From Xiphophorus maculatus (lineage: Eukaryota; Chordata; Actinopteri; Cyprinodontiformes; Poeciliidae), in NCBI RefSeq assembly GCF_002775205.1, contig NC_036448.1, positions 2,587,498 to 2,651,497 on the forward strand: 64,000 bases of DNA, written 5' to 3'. Under the pieces are notes generated by a model. That model was not told the origin of the DNA. It did not search any database and saw only the letters and a program-made list of their open reading frames with translations. Shown piece by piece: positions 30,001-49,633 of the stretch. The translations under genes and the position numbers were made by a program. The number at the start of each line of letters is the position of its first letter. The first letter of the stretch is position 1.

Positions 30001-30700
30001 AACGCTGGCACTTTTCCATTCTCGCTCTGGTTAAAACCTTTAAGAGAACCATGGAGAGGAGGGAGGAAAAGCACTGATTGAATGGTACACTGTGATTTTT
30101 GTGTGGAGCTCTTGATCCGAAAGATGTGTGTGTGTGTCTGAGTATTTGAGGAAGAGAAAGTCAAATGCAGCAAGAACATGGCAACCTGTTGGTCATGTGC
30201 AAAACACTCTAGCTTACTGCTTACTCTGCTGCGCAAAAATATTTATACATACTTTGCTTTGTGAAAGTATGAAAGAGTTTGACTGCCAGAACCTGGAAAT
30301 AAATTCAGGCGCAGCGCCTCTTTTAAAGAGAAAAGTTTATTTTTATAACGAGATGCAAAAGCCCTAAAAATGAAATAAAAATTAAAAACCTCATAATGAG
30401 ATTTATATCTCATTAAAACCAAAATATTTTCTCTTTTATAATAAAGTCTAAAACAGTAAAGCAGCAACACTTCCTGGATTTTTAGGTGTCAAGAAACTTT
30501 ATCACTTTAACAAAATAAACTCAACTCTCTAAAAGAGCATTTTACATTAAGACGAGAAAGTTTTTTGCTATAACAAGACATAAAACTTGTCTTTGTACCG
30601 TGAAACTTTCTGGGCTTAGCGAGTTTTGGATTCCAGGTTTTCTCAATTTAATGAGAAACCTTCTCATTTTCATGAGAAATCGATTCATTTTTAAGCTCTA
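27054..30700. other. Gene-free region downstream of nsun4
   Basis: This begins with the nsun4 3'UTR; no clear AATAAA was found close to the stop. A perfect core CTCF motif is at 27200-27212 (+). The stretch 27450-28480 is compositionally complex with GC-rich parts and few repeat signs, and could hold conserved regulatory sequence (inference only). From 28490 on I see no recognised coding exon. An FAAH gene, which I recall between NSUN4 and DMBX1 in human, is not seen here. Confidence 0.5.
27200..27212 (+). promoter_or_regulatory. CTCF core motif
   Basis: CCACCAGGGGGCG fits the 13-position core consensus CCASYAGRKGGCR at every base. It lies about 150 bp past the nsun4 stop codon, between the housekeeping genes and the dmbx1 territory. 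Binding is inferred from the motif alone. Confidence 0.55.
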
Positions 30701-30720
30701 GAGTTAAACACTCCCATACG
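30330..30720. repeat. Repeat with TCTCATT/AATGAGA phrases
   Basis: The segment is full of short inverted phrases such as CATAATGAGATTTATATCTCATTA and the TTCTCAATTTAATGAGAAA kind. It shares the phrases TATAACAAGACA and AAACTTGTC with the segment at 35600-35900. It is probably an old non-autonomous element, not classified further. Confidence 0.35.
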
Positions 30721-31245
30721 AAAGTATTCACAATCCTGAAACATTTTCACATTTTGTGAAGTCACAACCACAAACCTTATTGTGCTTTATTAGGATTTAA
30801 TGTAATAAATTCACAAAGTAGTGCAATCATTTGGACTGATGGCATTTCAAGATTTTTGCAAAAATCTTGCAGCCAATTGCATTCAGAACTTCTCCAACGT
30901 ACCTGAATCAAATGACTGAATAACCTCATCAGCTTGTTACCATGTTCTGCAGAGATCTGGTAATGATGCATTCATTAGACTCAGGTGAGTTGCAATAGGG
31001 ATGCATCTAATACAGTCGTTGGAGGAAACTGAAAACTGAAGTTGGAAAAATCTTGAGACTGTTGGATAGAGGTTCGCTTTCCTTCAGGACCAAACCATCC
31101 ATCCAGAGCTACAGTGGAACTTTAGGGAAAGCTATGTTTGTGTGCGAATGGCACAGTCAAAGTCCAGACTTAAATAAAATATATATTTTGTCAGAAGACT
31201 TTAACAGCAGATTCACAAACAGTTTCCATGCATTCTGACCAAGAT
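30712..31245 (+). mobile_element. Decayed Tc1/mariner-like transposon
   Basis: The left part (AGTATTCAC, then CATTTTCACATTTTG and CACAACCACAAACCTT) matches a known fish Tc1-like terminal region. Around 31130-31180 the sequence reads as a broken WHSQSPDLN segment from the transposase catalytic domain, with the following Pro-Ile-Glu part lost. Frames are broken, so it cannot make protein. Confidence 0.55.
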
Positions 31246-31477
31246 TGGGCAAAGAAGAAAAGGTAAAAGAAAACAGGTGAGTCTGTAGATATGTGAAACT
31301 TTAGAAGACTTGTTTTGCAAACTGTTTCTACAAAGTACTAACTTTAGAAGGTTGAATGCAAATGCACAAGTTTTATAGGTTTTTATTAGGAGACCATTTA
31401 ACACATAGGAATTTAGACTGGCAATCCAACCGTGTACAAACAAATTAGTTCAGGGGATAGTAAACATTTTTGCAATA

Positions 31478-31909
31478 CAGTTGCTGCATTTCTATTGACC
31501 ATATAGTTGCACTATTTGACATTTTGAAAATAAATTTGCTTAATGAAAGCCCAGCAATTTCAGAAAAAAAGTGCTATGATGAAAACGTTTTGACGAAGGG
31601 TTTATAGTCGTATTTAAATTGGTTTATTTTGCAAAACTGGAAACTTTGTTTTCACATCACACGAGTCACATGATCAACAACCGGATGTTAATTCCAGTGC
31701 AAACCATGAAGAACACAGGAAGTAGTTTCAGGATGATGCTTTTTACTGACTTTTTCTTTTTTTGCATGAACAAGCTTATTTGCAAGGGATTTAAATTGTA
31801 TTTCTTATTGAATGGAAACACCACAATTGCAAAATTGTGTTTTTTTTTTTTTTGTCATAATCAGAATATTAACATTTTGCACATATTTGTAACGGAAACA
31901 CATCTACTG
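31478..31909 (+). mobile_element. Short inverted-repeat element, family 2 (copy 1)
   Basis: Imperfect terminal inverted repeats of about 27 bp: the left end CAGTTGCTGCATTTCTATTG pairs with the right end TAACGGAAACACATCTACTG. The middle carries CACACGAGTCACATGATCAAC, shared with copies at 37688 and 57814. It has no coding capacity. Confidence 0.7.
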
Positions 31910-34470
31910 TAATGCTCTTGTCTGTCTAGGTTTTACCAGCATGCAAACCAGTTTATGTCCTCTTCATATTTCTTTCCCCAGTATTTAGTGTCACTGGATC
32001 AAAGTAGATGGAGATGCATGTGCTTCTGTACACACTGTACATGGTGGAGATGATGGAGGTTCATTCAGAGGCCTGAGTATTAGAGACTGAAGCACCTGAT
32101 CCAGCAGTGAGGCTCAACACACTTGACCCTGCAGCGGTACAATCAAGCAATCCCTGTTCAACCCCTGGGGTGTGTGTGGGTGTGTGTGTGTGCGTGTTTG
32201 GGGGATGGGTGTTAAGAATAGAGGGAACATTGTTATGTTCTCTGCTCCAGACCCCCATGGGAGAAAATCCTGCCATGTACCTGAACAGATTCCTCCTCTG
32301 GATAACAAGGACACACGCTTCAGATATATATCCACACTGCGGTCCTATCAGTCACACAATCCGGACGCCCTTGGCTGAGGACACACACACCCGCACACCT
32401 GCTTGTGGTGTAATAAAACACAACAAGGTGAGGGTGAGATGTTACACCAATGTTAATGCTGCTAATCTGGTGAGATCATTATCCTCTTCTATCCGATCTT
32501 TTTGGGAAGGACTCGTTCATAACCGTCGCTAGAAGTAACCCAGCTCAGCCGCAGAGGTAAATTACTCATTTACACACACACTGAAGGGAAGCAATGTGCT
32601 TAAGGCTGATTAAATTAGCAGCACAACAATGTCCCACTGCTGCAATAAGGCGCTAATATGGAAAGTTTACTGTCAGAGGAGCAAGGTTACAGTTTTAGGT
32701 GCTGTAAGGTGCATAGTTGGGTGGGCATGTGTGTGTGTGTGTGTGTATGTGATGTGGTGGGCGGTGGTCTGTTTTGACAAACCATGCTGTTAAAGATATA
32801 ATAGCAGCATAATCACCGCCCCAGGCTGTCATTCTTCAGGATAATGGCCTTCCTATTCATTGGGGACGCATTACATCTCAACCCCCACTTTTTTTTTTTT
32901 TTTTTTACATTTTCAAATATTTTAAATCTGAATCCTATTTCTTTTTTGCACATGCTGTGTTTTGCTGAAAATGTTTCATATCATTTTCTGCTCTTTCTTA
33001 CAAAATTTTTTCAGGCAATTAACAGTCTGTGGTTCTGTTAGTTTGCTTTGACCTGCTGATATATATTTAAAAACATTCAGAAATATTTTCAGGCTTTGCT
33101 GCCTTAGAGGTTTAATTATTTAAGAAAAGTCAAAATGATCATGAAACTGACCTGTAAAGCTGAATGTTACATTTCTTACTAGTCGTCAGCTTGTTTAGTA
33201 TTACTGACAATAAAAAAAGTATCTGTCTGTATTCTATAAAGAATGTAGATGCTTTACCTCTAAAAGGTAGAAAAACCTGCCAATATTTCCAAATCCAGCA
33301 TGTTCCACAAACAGACTGAGGTTGAAGCTAAAAAACATAAAACTGGGCAACTTTGCTGTTTTCTTCCTGTTATTGAAGTTTTAATTTCTGCTTAAAAGTG
33401 GCAATAAACACAGTTTCATCTTCTTAAAATTGAACTTTTAACCCGTGTGTGCTGATTTTATTCATAAGGAACCTTAGTGATGATGAAAATGACTAACTTT
33501 GAATTCTTCCTCCCTCAGTAACAACTTCCCATCTAGCCAACTACTGATCAGGTAGTTATGGAATATCATCTTCGAGATGTTAGCATGTCATGACAGTCAT
33601 GAGGCTGTCGTACAGCAACAGTCTTCAGTCAGAAGCTTCTTCAGATTCGTTGTAAAACTGACTGCTACACCACACACAGCGACTCTTTACACATCCTTGG
33701 ATGATACATTTAATTTCCCTTTGAAAATAAGTATTTTTGAATTGAAATGAACAATCTCAACATTTTTAATTGAGTGATTGATCAATATTGAGATATAATA
33801 TTGACTATAAAGTCACAAAGCAAGATATTAAAGGACAACTACGTTTTAAACTGATTCAGTTAGAGTACAGCTGTGAGCGCCCCCATGTGGTGTAAATGTT
33901 CTGTACAAAACACGGCCACTACAGATCTCCAAGCAAAGCTTTTATTTGCAGTTACTTTACAACAACACTAGTTCAAGTCTACATAATGGGGAGAAGCAAT
34001 AGAAACATCTATGCAGATGATCGTGTCCTTCTCTTCTCCTCCATCGGAAATCTATGCATCACTTAAACCAGCAGGATGGACAGAACGGTGAGAGGTCAGC
34101 ATAAAAACGACAACAGAACCCAGACAGAGTCCATAAAGGGCGACACAACGGGGCATGGCTTATTTATGCTATGAAATCTTATTCATAATTATGTTTTTTT
34201 GTTGTTTTTTTTTTGCTACTTTTCAGTCCAGACCCATTGCACATGAACATTGTATTTGTTTATGTTTTTATTGATTCCCAGAAGTAAAGATGTGTATAGT
34301 TTATGAATGACTTTCAGCAAATATCACCTTGAAAGCTGGCGGCCAAAGTTCACCATCAATTATACATCATAATTAGGAGCTTTACATTACCTTACAAGTA
34401 AACATTAATAGATAGACCTTTTATGTATATCATATTTAAAAAATAATGTGTTTTTTTTTTACATTTGAAG
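31910..34470. other. Gene-free stretch with TG repeats
   Basis: TG-rich microsatellites are at about 32170-32200 and 32728-32745. A CTCF-like core is on the minus strand at 33878-33890 (11 of 13). I see no exon. The open frames near 32107-32532 follow the TG repeat and have no recognised domain. Confidence 0.5.
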
Positions 34471-34479
34471 AAAAAATCT

Positions 34480-34900
34480 TGCAGCACACATGAACTGAAA
34501 GTGGAAGAAAGCCATGAGAGCCCTAATCAAGTACTTACAGTCAGTGTGGCTTCAACACAATATGAGGGGGAGGAGAGTTTTTCCTTCTTTCTCTTTACAC
34601 AGGATATCGCTGAAGTCATGGCAAAAATCATGTTTGAGGTTTCCAGAGTGTGAGCTGCTTAGAATGGTATGCATGCTTATAATTGCATTTGCCCCAACTC
34701 CCTCAGCCCTGGGCCAAGTGTAATTAAAATCTCTTAAAATTTGACTGAAATAATTTTCTCATTATCAGGCCAGCGTCTGCAGAAAGCAGCACATCACCGC
34801 CCATTTAACTGGCAGATGAGTCACTTTGAACAGTGCTGCTGGGTTTAGATGTCATCATTGTGTTGATGACATCTAACACGATGTCATCAACACTTGTGCA
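34480..34900. promoter_or_regulatory. Candidate conserved non-coding element
   Basis: Complex, repeat-poor sequence with GTAATTAAAATC and TATAATTGCATTTGC motifs, lying 3' of dmbx1. It ends in a triple of GATGTCATCA and inverted TGATGACATC units at about 34848-34890. Regulatory function is a guess from composition and position; only alignment with other fish would decide. Confidence 0.25.
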
Positions 34901-35589
34901 CAGCCACTTTGCAGATAATTTTTGTCACTATTGATTTACTGTATCTTCCAAAGTGCTTTTACTTATTCTCAGTATTCTTCTAAACATCGTCACAGAAACA
35001 GAGAGCATTCACCATCAGTTGTTTACATCCTTTTCAGAATTGTTCAGGATGTACACATTTCACATCATGAGTCAGTACAAAATGTGTTTCTTGTCACTTG
35101 GACTGTTGCCCCTTAGTGCAACATGCTTAGTATTATACAAGTTGTATTATTGTTGGTATTTTTACAGACAATTTACTTTTGGACGGCAGGCTGCAGCAGA
35201 AGGTGCGAGGACATGAACATCTCACAAAAGGGGACAGTTTGGGATTTTGAAGTGAGGTTCTGCTGCGAGGTTAGAAGCAGTTAATATCTTACCTGTAGTT
35301 TACTGAGTTTAAATTCCGTAAATGAGGTGACATTTAATGTGAATTTGTGCAACATAGATAATCTGAATTTAGCAAAAATCCAGATTAGTTGGTACTGGAG
35401 GTTGAAGCTAACAGCTAGTCTGTCAGGAGGCGCGGTCAAAGCAGAGCTCTGCAGCCTAAAGACAACTCTGATCACGAAAAGTATTACATAAGAATCCTTT
35501 GTATTTCGTTGGAATAGCTAACTATGTTGCAAATTGGAGACTGTGACATTTAATGGGATTTCTGTGTTTCATGAAATCTGAAATGTTTT

Positions 35590-35910
35590 GCAATAAAAAA
35601 AATCTAGATCTAACGCTCTGCTTTATCAAAGTATTTAAGCTTCTCGTTAAAACGAGAAACTTTCTCAGTACAATCAGTTGCAAAAGTTTTTTGTTACAAC
35701 AAGACAAGTTTTATATCTTGCTAAAACTAGGATGTTATAGGACAGTTTACACCTTGTTAGAAGTCATAAAGGAGCTCACTATGACTCTCCGTCTTCTCAC
35801 CGTTTCTTCTAGATAACATCTTAAAATCCCGAGGTGTTGCTGTTCTACTAATACAACATTTCTATAGCCATATTTTAGTTATAATAAGATGTAGATCTTA
35901 TTATAATGAA
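35590..35910. repeat. Second copy of the AACAAGACA repeat
   Basis: It contains CTCGTTAAAACGAGAAAC, TTGTTACAACAAGACAAG and TATATCTTGCTAAAAC, phrases shared with the segment at 30330-30720. Short inverted phrases recur. No protein is encoded. Confidence 0.35.
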
Positions 35911-36441
35911 TGTTTAAAATCTTATTTAAATGTTAATTTCATTCCAAGCTCAGTTAAGTTCACTAAAGTTGAAGAAAAAAACAAAACACCTATACAATTA
36001 TTGTTCTATTTTATTTCATTGCTTAATTACTTTAAAAGAATCATTTAAAATGCAACTATTCAATGAAACATAACACAATTTTTCAGATAGTAAGAAAGAA
36101 TCTCTTTAACCTTCAAGCCGTCATCCAGTCTGCTTTGTGCAGTTGTTTACATTAAAGCCAATCATGATTTTCGCTGGAGGACGAGGCTGGAGGCGGTGCG
36201 CCACCAATAATGCTCCTCTGAGTCATACGCAATGAAACTGGAACATGTAAAGTGTTTCTGCTCAGAGTGGCCATCTAAAACAAAAGAAAAGCAGCTTCAA
36301 AAACAAAAAATAATTGTATAATTAAGGGAAATTTATTTAATGGATTTTACAAGTTCTGTCTTACTTTCCTGTTGGGTGGCTATTCTGCATTAAATCTTCT
36401 GTTCTCACTATGAGTTTCACACACAACTTCCTCCCTCCACT

Positions 36442-36499
36442 TCCCATGTAAATAATCAAGCTATAATTAATTCATCATTAATTGATTATTTACATGGGA
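36442..36499. repeat. 18-bp perfect hairpin near the dmbx1 3' end
   Basis: TCCCATGTAAATAATCAA at 36442-36459 is exactly complementary to 36482-36499, with a 22-nt loop that itself holds ATTAATTCATCATTAAT. Each arm holds an ATGTAAAT octamer-like word. Confidence 0.8.
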
Positions 36500-36853
36500 T
36501 TATTATTCTGTATGAATAACAGTTTAAAACATATGTGAGAATTGTTTAAAGGTTCAAATGTGTGTTTTGATGAAAGACTGCTTTAAGATGCTAGGGCTCT
36601 GCTTGAGTAGCTGTTGGCTTCAGCTATTCTGGATTTGTACTAAAGAGAGCAGAGATGCAGAGCAAAGCCTCTTTCTGACTAGAAAGAGGTTTTGGGACAG
36701 AGACTGGTGGTTTTCTTTTAAGTCTGACATGCAAGTTCTGATTTCGACTGATTCCAAATTTTTCTCCTAAAAACTACTTTTAAACCAGTGCATCAAAGTA
36801 CATGTTGCGCATTCATGCAGTTAAAGGCCAAAACAATTCTTAGTTTTCATATT

Positions 36854-36859
36854 TTTATT
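36854..36859 (-). terminator. Possible dmbx1 poly(A) signal
   Basis: AATAAA on the minus strand lies 335 bp past the dmbx1 stop codon. It is the nearest canonical signal I noticed downstream. Use is inferred. Confidence 0.4.
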
Positions 36860-37193
36860 GAATAAAAAGTATGTGTATCAAACACTGATCAGAGCTAGTC
36901 AAGGGAAAATTAGCCGATTCCCAACTGACCGACTGATTGGTGCATGTCTACTAGAGATTTATCCTCTGCCAGAAGGATATTAACTGCTTATGTCATTTTA
37001 ACAAAAGCTCAGTTCTAAAAATCCCAAATGATCCGTTTTAAGTTTGATCTTCCTCGGTCCGAACCCTCCTGGCAGGCTTACTGGAGCTCTGCATGGATGC
37101 TAGAAATCTATAACGGTCACACAGACATAAGCGGGATGTGTAGGTGTGGTACAGGTGGAGCTTCTCGCCTTATACACACCGCCCTCCAAAGCA

Positions 37194-44369
<7,176 letters not shown>

Positions 44370-44720
44370 CTTCAATTCAAACGGCTCCTTCTTTTCTGCC
44401 CCCTTCCCCTCGGACAGAGTCACTCCAGCCTCCAGAACTCGGTGTTTCTCCGGTTTCCGTTTTTTTTTTTTTAATTTACCGCCTATATCGTGTTCGGTTC
44501 CCACAACCGGGTCAGACTCCGTTCGGTTCCGTTCGGAGCTGCTTCACGTCAAGTCCAACTCGCTCGCGCTCGCTCCGCGGCACCCTTGTGATCTCTAGTT
44601 GCTGTGGGAAACCGCCATCTGCTGGTGCTCGAGACATCCCTGCGGAGGCATTTTTAAGGAGAGCAGCACGGGGGTCGTCCAGGCTTTTGATTGGCTCCGC
44701 GTTCTGTCAGTTGCGTGAAG
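44370..44720 (-). promoter_or_regulatory. Probable dmbx1 promoter and non-coding first exon
   Basis: A CpG-rich patch lies where a dmbx1 first exon is needed. A possible donor, TTGAAG then GTAGCTGAG on the minus strand, ends an exon at 44370. A CCAAT-type ATTGG lies at about 44689-44693. A perfect CTCF core is at 44613-44625 on the minus strand. No TATA box is clear. Exon limits are guesses; transcript data would decide. Confidence 0.4.
44613..44625 (-). promoter_or_regulatory. CTCF core motif at the dmbx1 promoter
   Basis: On the minus strand the sequence is CCAGCAGATGGCG, matching all 13 positions of CCASYAGRKGGCR. Its direction is opposite to the motif at 27200, so the two face each other around dmbx1. 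Confidence 0.55.
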
Positions 44721-47700
44721 TTGACGTCCCGGAGTTATTTTCAAACGTGATAAGTTTTGGCACATTATCTTTACTAAGATCCTCCTCCTCCACTTTAACT
44801 GTTATGTCATGTTTTTTTTTCTTCCTAAGTTGATAAACTACTATCAAAATGTTGTAGACTACCTTAATTTATTTGGCCACTAAATCTGAATAAAACGGAT
44901 TATTTATTTAAGCTAAAATATAAATAATTGGTGAATGGGTATAAAGAAAATAAAAAATCTCAAGTTTACCCCGATAAGCTATTCCCATGAATATGAAGAG
45001 GCCTCCCTCTATTTCGGAGGAGAAAAACAAGCACCTTATAGTCTGTTTGCTTTTCGGCTTTTCCCTGCCTGCCTCTGGAGGACAGAGACGGAGATGGCCT
45101 ATAGATGCCAGGCCGCTGCCTTTACACTCTTTGCCGGGACTGGAAGGATTTTGGGATGGGATAGGAAAGACAAGACGCCATCTCAGCCTCCAAAAAAAGG
45201 AAAAGAAAAACCCTGTCTTGAAATGACTGCGGGTAAGAGGATTAAGGCAATAATGCCCTTCTCTTCTTGAAGGGTTTTTTAGAGAGGATTTCTTCTCCCG
45301 GAGCAAAACCGTTTAGGTAGGGAATTAAGGGCAGCGCAGTAGCCTTTCAATGTAAAGCTTGCATATTTTGTTGAGAGCTTCCCTGAGAACGTGCATGGCC
45401 TATAGCTACTTTAATTTTTTTTTAGCAGCAGTAGCTGAAATGTTTATTTGAAATTATGTTAATATTTAAGCAAAGATGTCGATGAGATTTGTCTTTTCTT
45501 GTGCTACAATAAAACGGGGCTGAAATAGGGAATATATTATTTTTAAAAATTTTGAAAAAACCTAATCTGGTTAGTAAGTTTAACACGTTTTATTTATATT
45601 CTCTCATTTTTCAGTTTATCAAGTTTAAATGATAAATATTTTTAATAAATATTGTTTTACATAAATATTTAAATTGGGAGAATTTTAAACTTAATTCGTT
45701 TAAAATGTCTGGTACAAAGTAGAGTAAAATCTAAAATAGCAATTCACAGTCGAGTTTGTAAATGATAACAAGTGACGCCTAATACAGAAACTTTCTTTAA
45801 TTTGGTTTAATTTGAAATTATTTACAATTTTTGTATGTGCGCTTCAAAGTCTGTGGGGGGGGCGGGGGGGCAGGAAAAAAAAACTCGTGCGCCTCTCTGG
45901 TTCTGTCGCTTCGGTATTGGGCTCCTATCACTCGGGTTTTCTCCGAGCTCTGAGAGAGAAAGAGGATTAACTTGTGAACCAATGGAAATAAGAACTTAAA
46001 CGGGAGGTAAATCTGGCCACTGTCTCTTTGTGAGCACCGTCTCTAAAGCAATTAAAGCGAGAAAGAGTTTCTTCTCAGCGCCTCTCCACCTAAAGCTCCT
46101 TAGAGCGACCAGAGCTGTCCAGCGCATCTGATGGGCTTATGGGACGCCATCGCCCCCCACCCTCTCCCCAACCCCACCAACCCCTTTCACTGCCTAACGC
46201 AATGTGGACACACAACACTTTTATAATAACAACAAAAAAACTAATGCCTAGAAATGCCCAAATTACACATCAGCTAATGAGCAGTGAAGGCCTCACAGGC
46301 AGACTATGATCAATAAAAACAAGCAGTGATCTGAGCTTTAATGCAAAAAACGTATATACTGTATATATATATATATATTTGTACTTTTTTATGTGCCAAT
46401 ATGTAACAAGCCCACTTGTTTAGAATATTTCTTACCATTGCATTCTGCACCTCCAATACCTAATTAATGCTGCTAATGACGCTTTCTGCTACTTCATTAA
46501 TATATCAGGCGGCAGGCCGCAGCCTCCCCTGCTCCATTCAAGGGTATTCCGGCATCTGTTCATCCCACAGCAATTAATCATTTTGATTTGTGCTTTAAAA
46601 TGGACTTCTTGCAGGGAGGACCTTTTTGACAAGAATAACAAAGCAATTTTGCCAGCAGGCACCTCTCAGACACCTTATTAGCAGCACACCTCCACAGTAA
46701 GACCTGCTCCCCTTGTTCTTTTTTCCCCCTCAAATCCAGCCTATTATAGAAATGAATTTTTAAGACACAGCAGCAATGTTATGGTTTTATTGTCAGCAGC
46801 GTGCCTCTGAGTCCTCCTGAAATCCCTTTTTATTGGTGACAAGATCTCGGAATCTCGTCAGCAAATCCCTCCTCTAAAAGTTTTCAACCTGTCAGTTTCC
46901 TGGAAAAGCTGGATAATTCCCCCCCTCTTTTTTCCCCGTCTCCCCTCATCCCCTTCTCTCTTTCTCTCTGCCCTCTTTTCTCCCTTGTCTCAATCCCTCT
47001 GTCTCGTTTCTTTTTCCTTGCCTTCCCTGCTCTCGGTCTTTTTCTCTCTCTGGCCCGGATCCCTCTGCACAAGGGCCCCCATTGTATAGTCTTAATCCAG
47101 AGGCAACACAGCTTTAGGGACATGCAGGGATAAAAGGCCCATCAAGCCCACAACTTTATGGGGGCAAATCTCTCCCTAATCCTTCGCTTTATCTAAACAA
47201 AAGCCCCTCTGCCCTAATCCACCTATATGCGTTTGAAAAAAAAAGAGAGGAAAAAGCAACGAGAGTGGCACAGAAAGGAGAGGAGGAAAGAGAGAAAACA
47301 AGAGATTGTCAGAAGGGGAAAAAAATCTCACACTCTCGGGTCAAACCGGGAGAGATCATCATGGGAAGGTCAGGATGTTTTGGAAGAGGGAAGCTCCGCT
47401 GACGGGCTCTCACCTGCAGACGTTTGAAGTGTGCTGACCTCTGACTTGAAAGCAGATTTTAATTGAACCCTCGATTCATGAACACATTGGCAGTCGTTGC
47501 AATACCAGCATCCTGCAGGTCGCCTGATTCTGAGATCAAAACCGAGTTTCAAATTATCGGTAATGGCTAATTCAGCATTCAGTCATTACCGAAAAAGAAT
47601 ATTTCTTTTCTTTTTCATGAGAAGAAAAAGAAAAGAAATATGTCATTTACTGTCCCACAGCGGGGAAAGTTAAGCATACATATTCAAACTAAGGAACAAA

Positions 47701-48890
47701 CAAATAAGAATAGGAGACTGTACATTAAGGGCAAATTTATGTAAATAGGAAATCAGCACTGTCCATGCTTGTTAAAGATGACTCTATCACCAAAAGAAAA
47801 GTACAGAAAATGTAATTTTTCTTGTTGTCACAGTTCAAATAAAGATTTGATTTATATGAAACATTGTTTTTACAATCTCTTTACAGTGTGGACAATATTT
47901 TTTACACAGACAGGACAGATTTTTGATCAGATAATGTTTTGATTGAGGTTGTACTTTATTACAGCGTTCACACTGTTTTCATTGCCTCGACATGCGGATA
48001 AGAAACTTATTCCCAAGTTGTGGGATAAAACCCTGGTCATCTACATGGAACATTAATATCCTCCATGTTTGTGGTGCCTGTTCTTTCACTGACAGAAACA
48101 TTTTTATCCCAGTGCTCATGCTGTCCCCAGACTCCCTGTGCAAAAATAGCTATCACCAAATCAAAAATGCACCTCTGCTAAAATGCATATTTATACCACA
48201 TGCTAAAATATGGAAAATATTATTTGAAATATGTTTAAATGGACGATGACAGGTGCATTTGTTTTAGCATGGTGCTGAAAAAGGCTTTTATTTATAAAAC
48301 CAAACAAATCAAAACTTCCCTGAGAATTTGTCCAAGTGCAGAATTGTTAAAAGCAAAAATAATTAAGACACTTCAAATTTCTCCTCTGAATTTGTTCATA
48401 TACAAATAAAAACACTTTAAAGAATAATTGTTGTAAACTCTGTTGACTAAGAAATTGTAACCAAACTCACTGATCTCTGATGTTTTGCAGAGAACAGTGA
48501 GACATGATCAATCAGGAAGGGTTGATACTTTCATATTTAAATAAAGACCAGAAAGGTTTTTTATTTAGGTATATGCACACAATAAATAATTTTCTTTTGT
48601 CTGTTGTTAGTAAATAGCAAAAAGAGAATTGTAGCAAAGTTTGAGTTCTAATTGCTCTGTTTGAATTAGACATTGGGCAGTTTTCCAAGCACACATAGCA
48701 TATTCAATAAATTAGAATATGTAATCTGAGGAAGCTTGTTTGTCAGATTAAAAGTGCCTTTTTAAAATAACTTTTAAGCAGGTATTACAAATACTATTTA
48801 ATAATCCCACATTTTTGTATTAAACATGTTTTTTATTGGTCTGATGTAATATTTTAACGATTTTGTGTCTTCATACTGTCAGCAGAAAAT
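44721..48890. other. dmbx1 upstream region, no gene seen
   Basis: No exon is recognised. The part 46240-46830 is complex and repeat-poor, with CCTAATTAATGCTGCTAATG, CTTCATTAATATATC and GCAATTAATCATTTTG; this density of homeodomain-type cores makes it a candidate enhancer. A pyrimidine-rich tract (about 46920-47055) is followed by a purine-rich tract (about 47229-47328). A perfect hairpin is at 47599-47641. Confidence 0.4.
47599..47641. repeat. 18-bp perfect pyrimidine/purine hairpin
   Basis: ATATTTCTTTTCTTTTTC at 47599-47616 is exactly complementary to 47624-47641; the loop is 7 nt. Confidence 0.8.
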
Positions 48891-49290
48891 GAATTTTAGA
48901 GCACATATCAGCAACAAGGCAGTTCAAAGTTCTTTATGCCATAAAACATAATATAGTAACCAATTATAAAACAAGCAATGAATATTACATTTTGTCTAAA
49001 ATCTATTCTCTCAGTGGAAGGACTTTAGAACCGGTCCCTGGTTTTAGTCAGAACACCAGCAGCAGCGTTCTGGATCAGCTGCAGCTGGAGGATTGATTTG
49101 TTAGCCAGATCTGTGAAGACACTGCTACAGTAATCAATGTGACCAAAGAGAAATGCCTGAATGGGTTTGTGTAGATCTTGCTCCCACATTCGCTTTTTAA
49201 GCTTGTAAATGTTCTTCAGGTGATGGAAGGCTGATTTTGTAACTGTCTTTATGTGACTCTGAACGTTCAGGTCAGAGTCCATCGCTACGC
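48890..49290 (-). pseudogene. L2-type LINE remnant, reverse-transcriptase end
   Basis: Read on the minus strand, 49282-49025 encodes a sequence with SHIKTVTKSAFHHLKNI, then HIDYCSSVFTDL, then LQLIQNAAAGVLTKTR. This is the typical C-terminal end of fish L2/CR1-clade reverse transcriptases. It continues leftward into the 3' end that ends in the CAGCAACAAGGCA region near 48910. The upstream ORF is missing, so it is a 5'-truncated dead copy. Confidence 0.85.
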
Positions 49291-49331
49291 TCTAATCCTG
49301 TCATCTGCATACACATCACATCCATCTACAG

Positions 49332-49633
49332 TCTGGGTTCCCAAACTTATCAGCATCCGATCGCCAAAATAACAGCAGAGACTGATGACCCCTAAAAATA
49401 CATATAATAACTTCCTACTAATTATTTAAAAATAAATACATAGGGTTAAGTTATATGTATTTTAAATGAATTTCTATTAAAAAATGACTTAAAGGTATAT
49501 TACTGTATATTTTATAATGATACATTTAATAGTAAATTTTTTGCATTTCATGACATATTTATTTATTGTTTGTCTAACCCTACACCTCAGGAATTGCATG
49601 ATTTTGACAATAATTTAGCTTTGGGAACCCCTG
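49332..49633. mobile_element. hAT-like short element with 8-bp target duplication
   Basis: The 302-bp element has inverted ends (TCTGGGTTCCCAAAC on the left, TTTGGGAACCCCTG on the right). It is flanked by an exact 8-bp direct repeat ATCTACAG at 49324-49331 and 49634-49641. An 8-bp duplication and CAGGGGTTCCC-like ends fit the hAT superfamily. There is no coding capacity. Confidence 0.7.

Noticed and set aside
27054-37193. A faah gene between nsun4 and dmbx1
   Set aside because: Expected from the human order, but no amidase-signature exon (GGSSGGE-type) was seen on either strand.
44908-45306. Overlapping 111- and 132-codon frames on both strands
   Set aside because: No domain on either strand; likely chance in sequence upstream of dmbx1.
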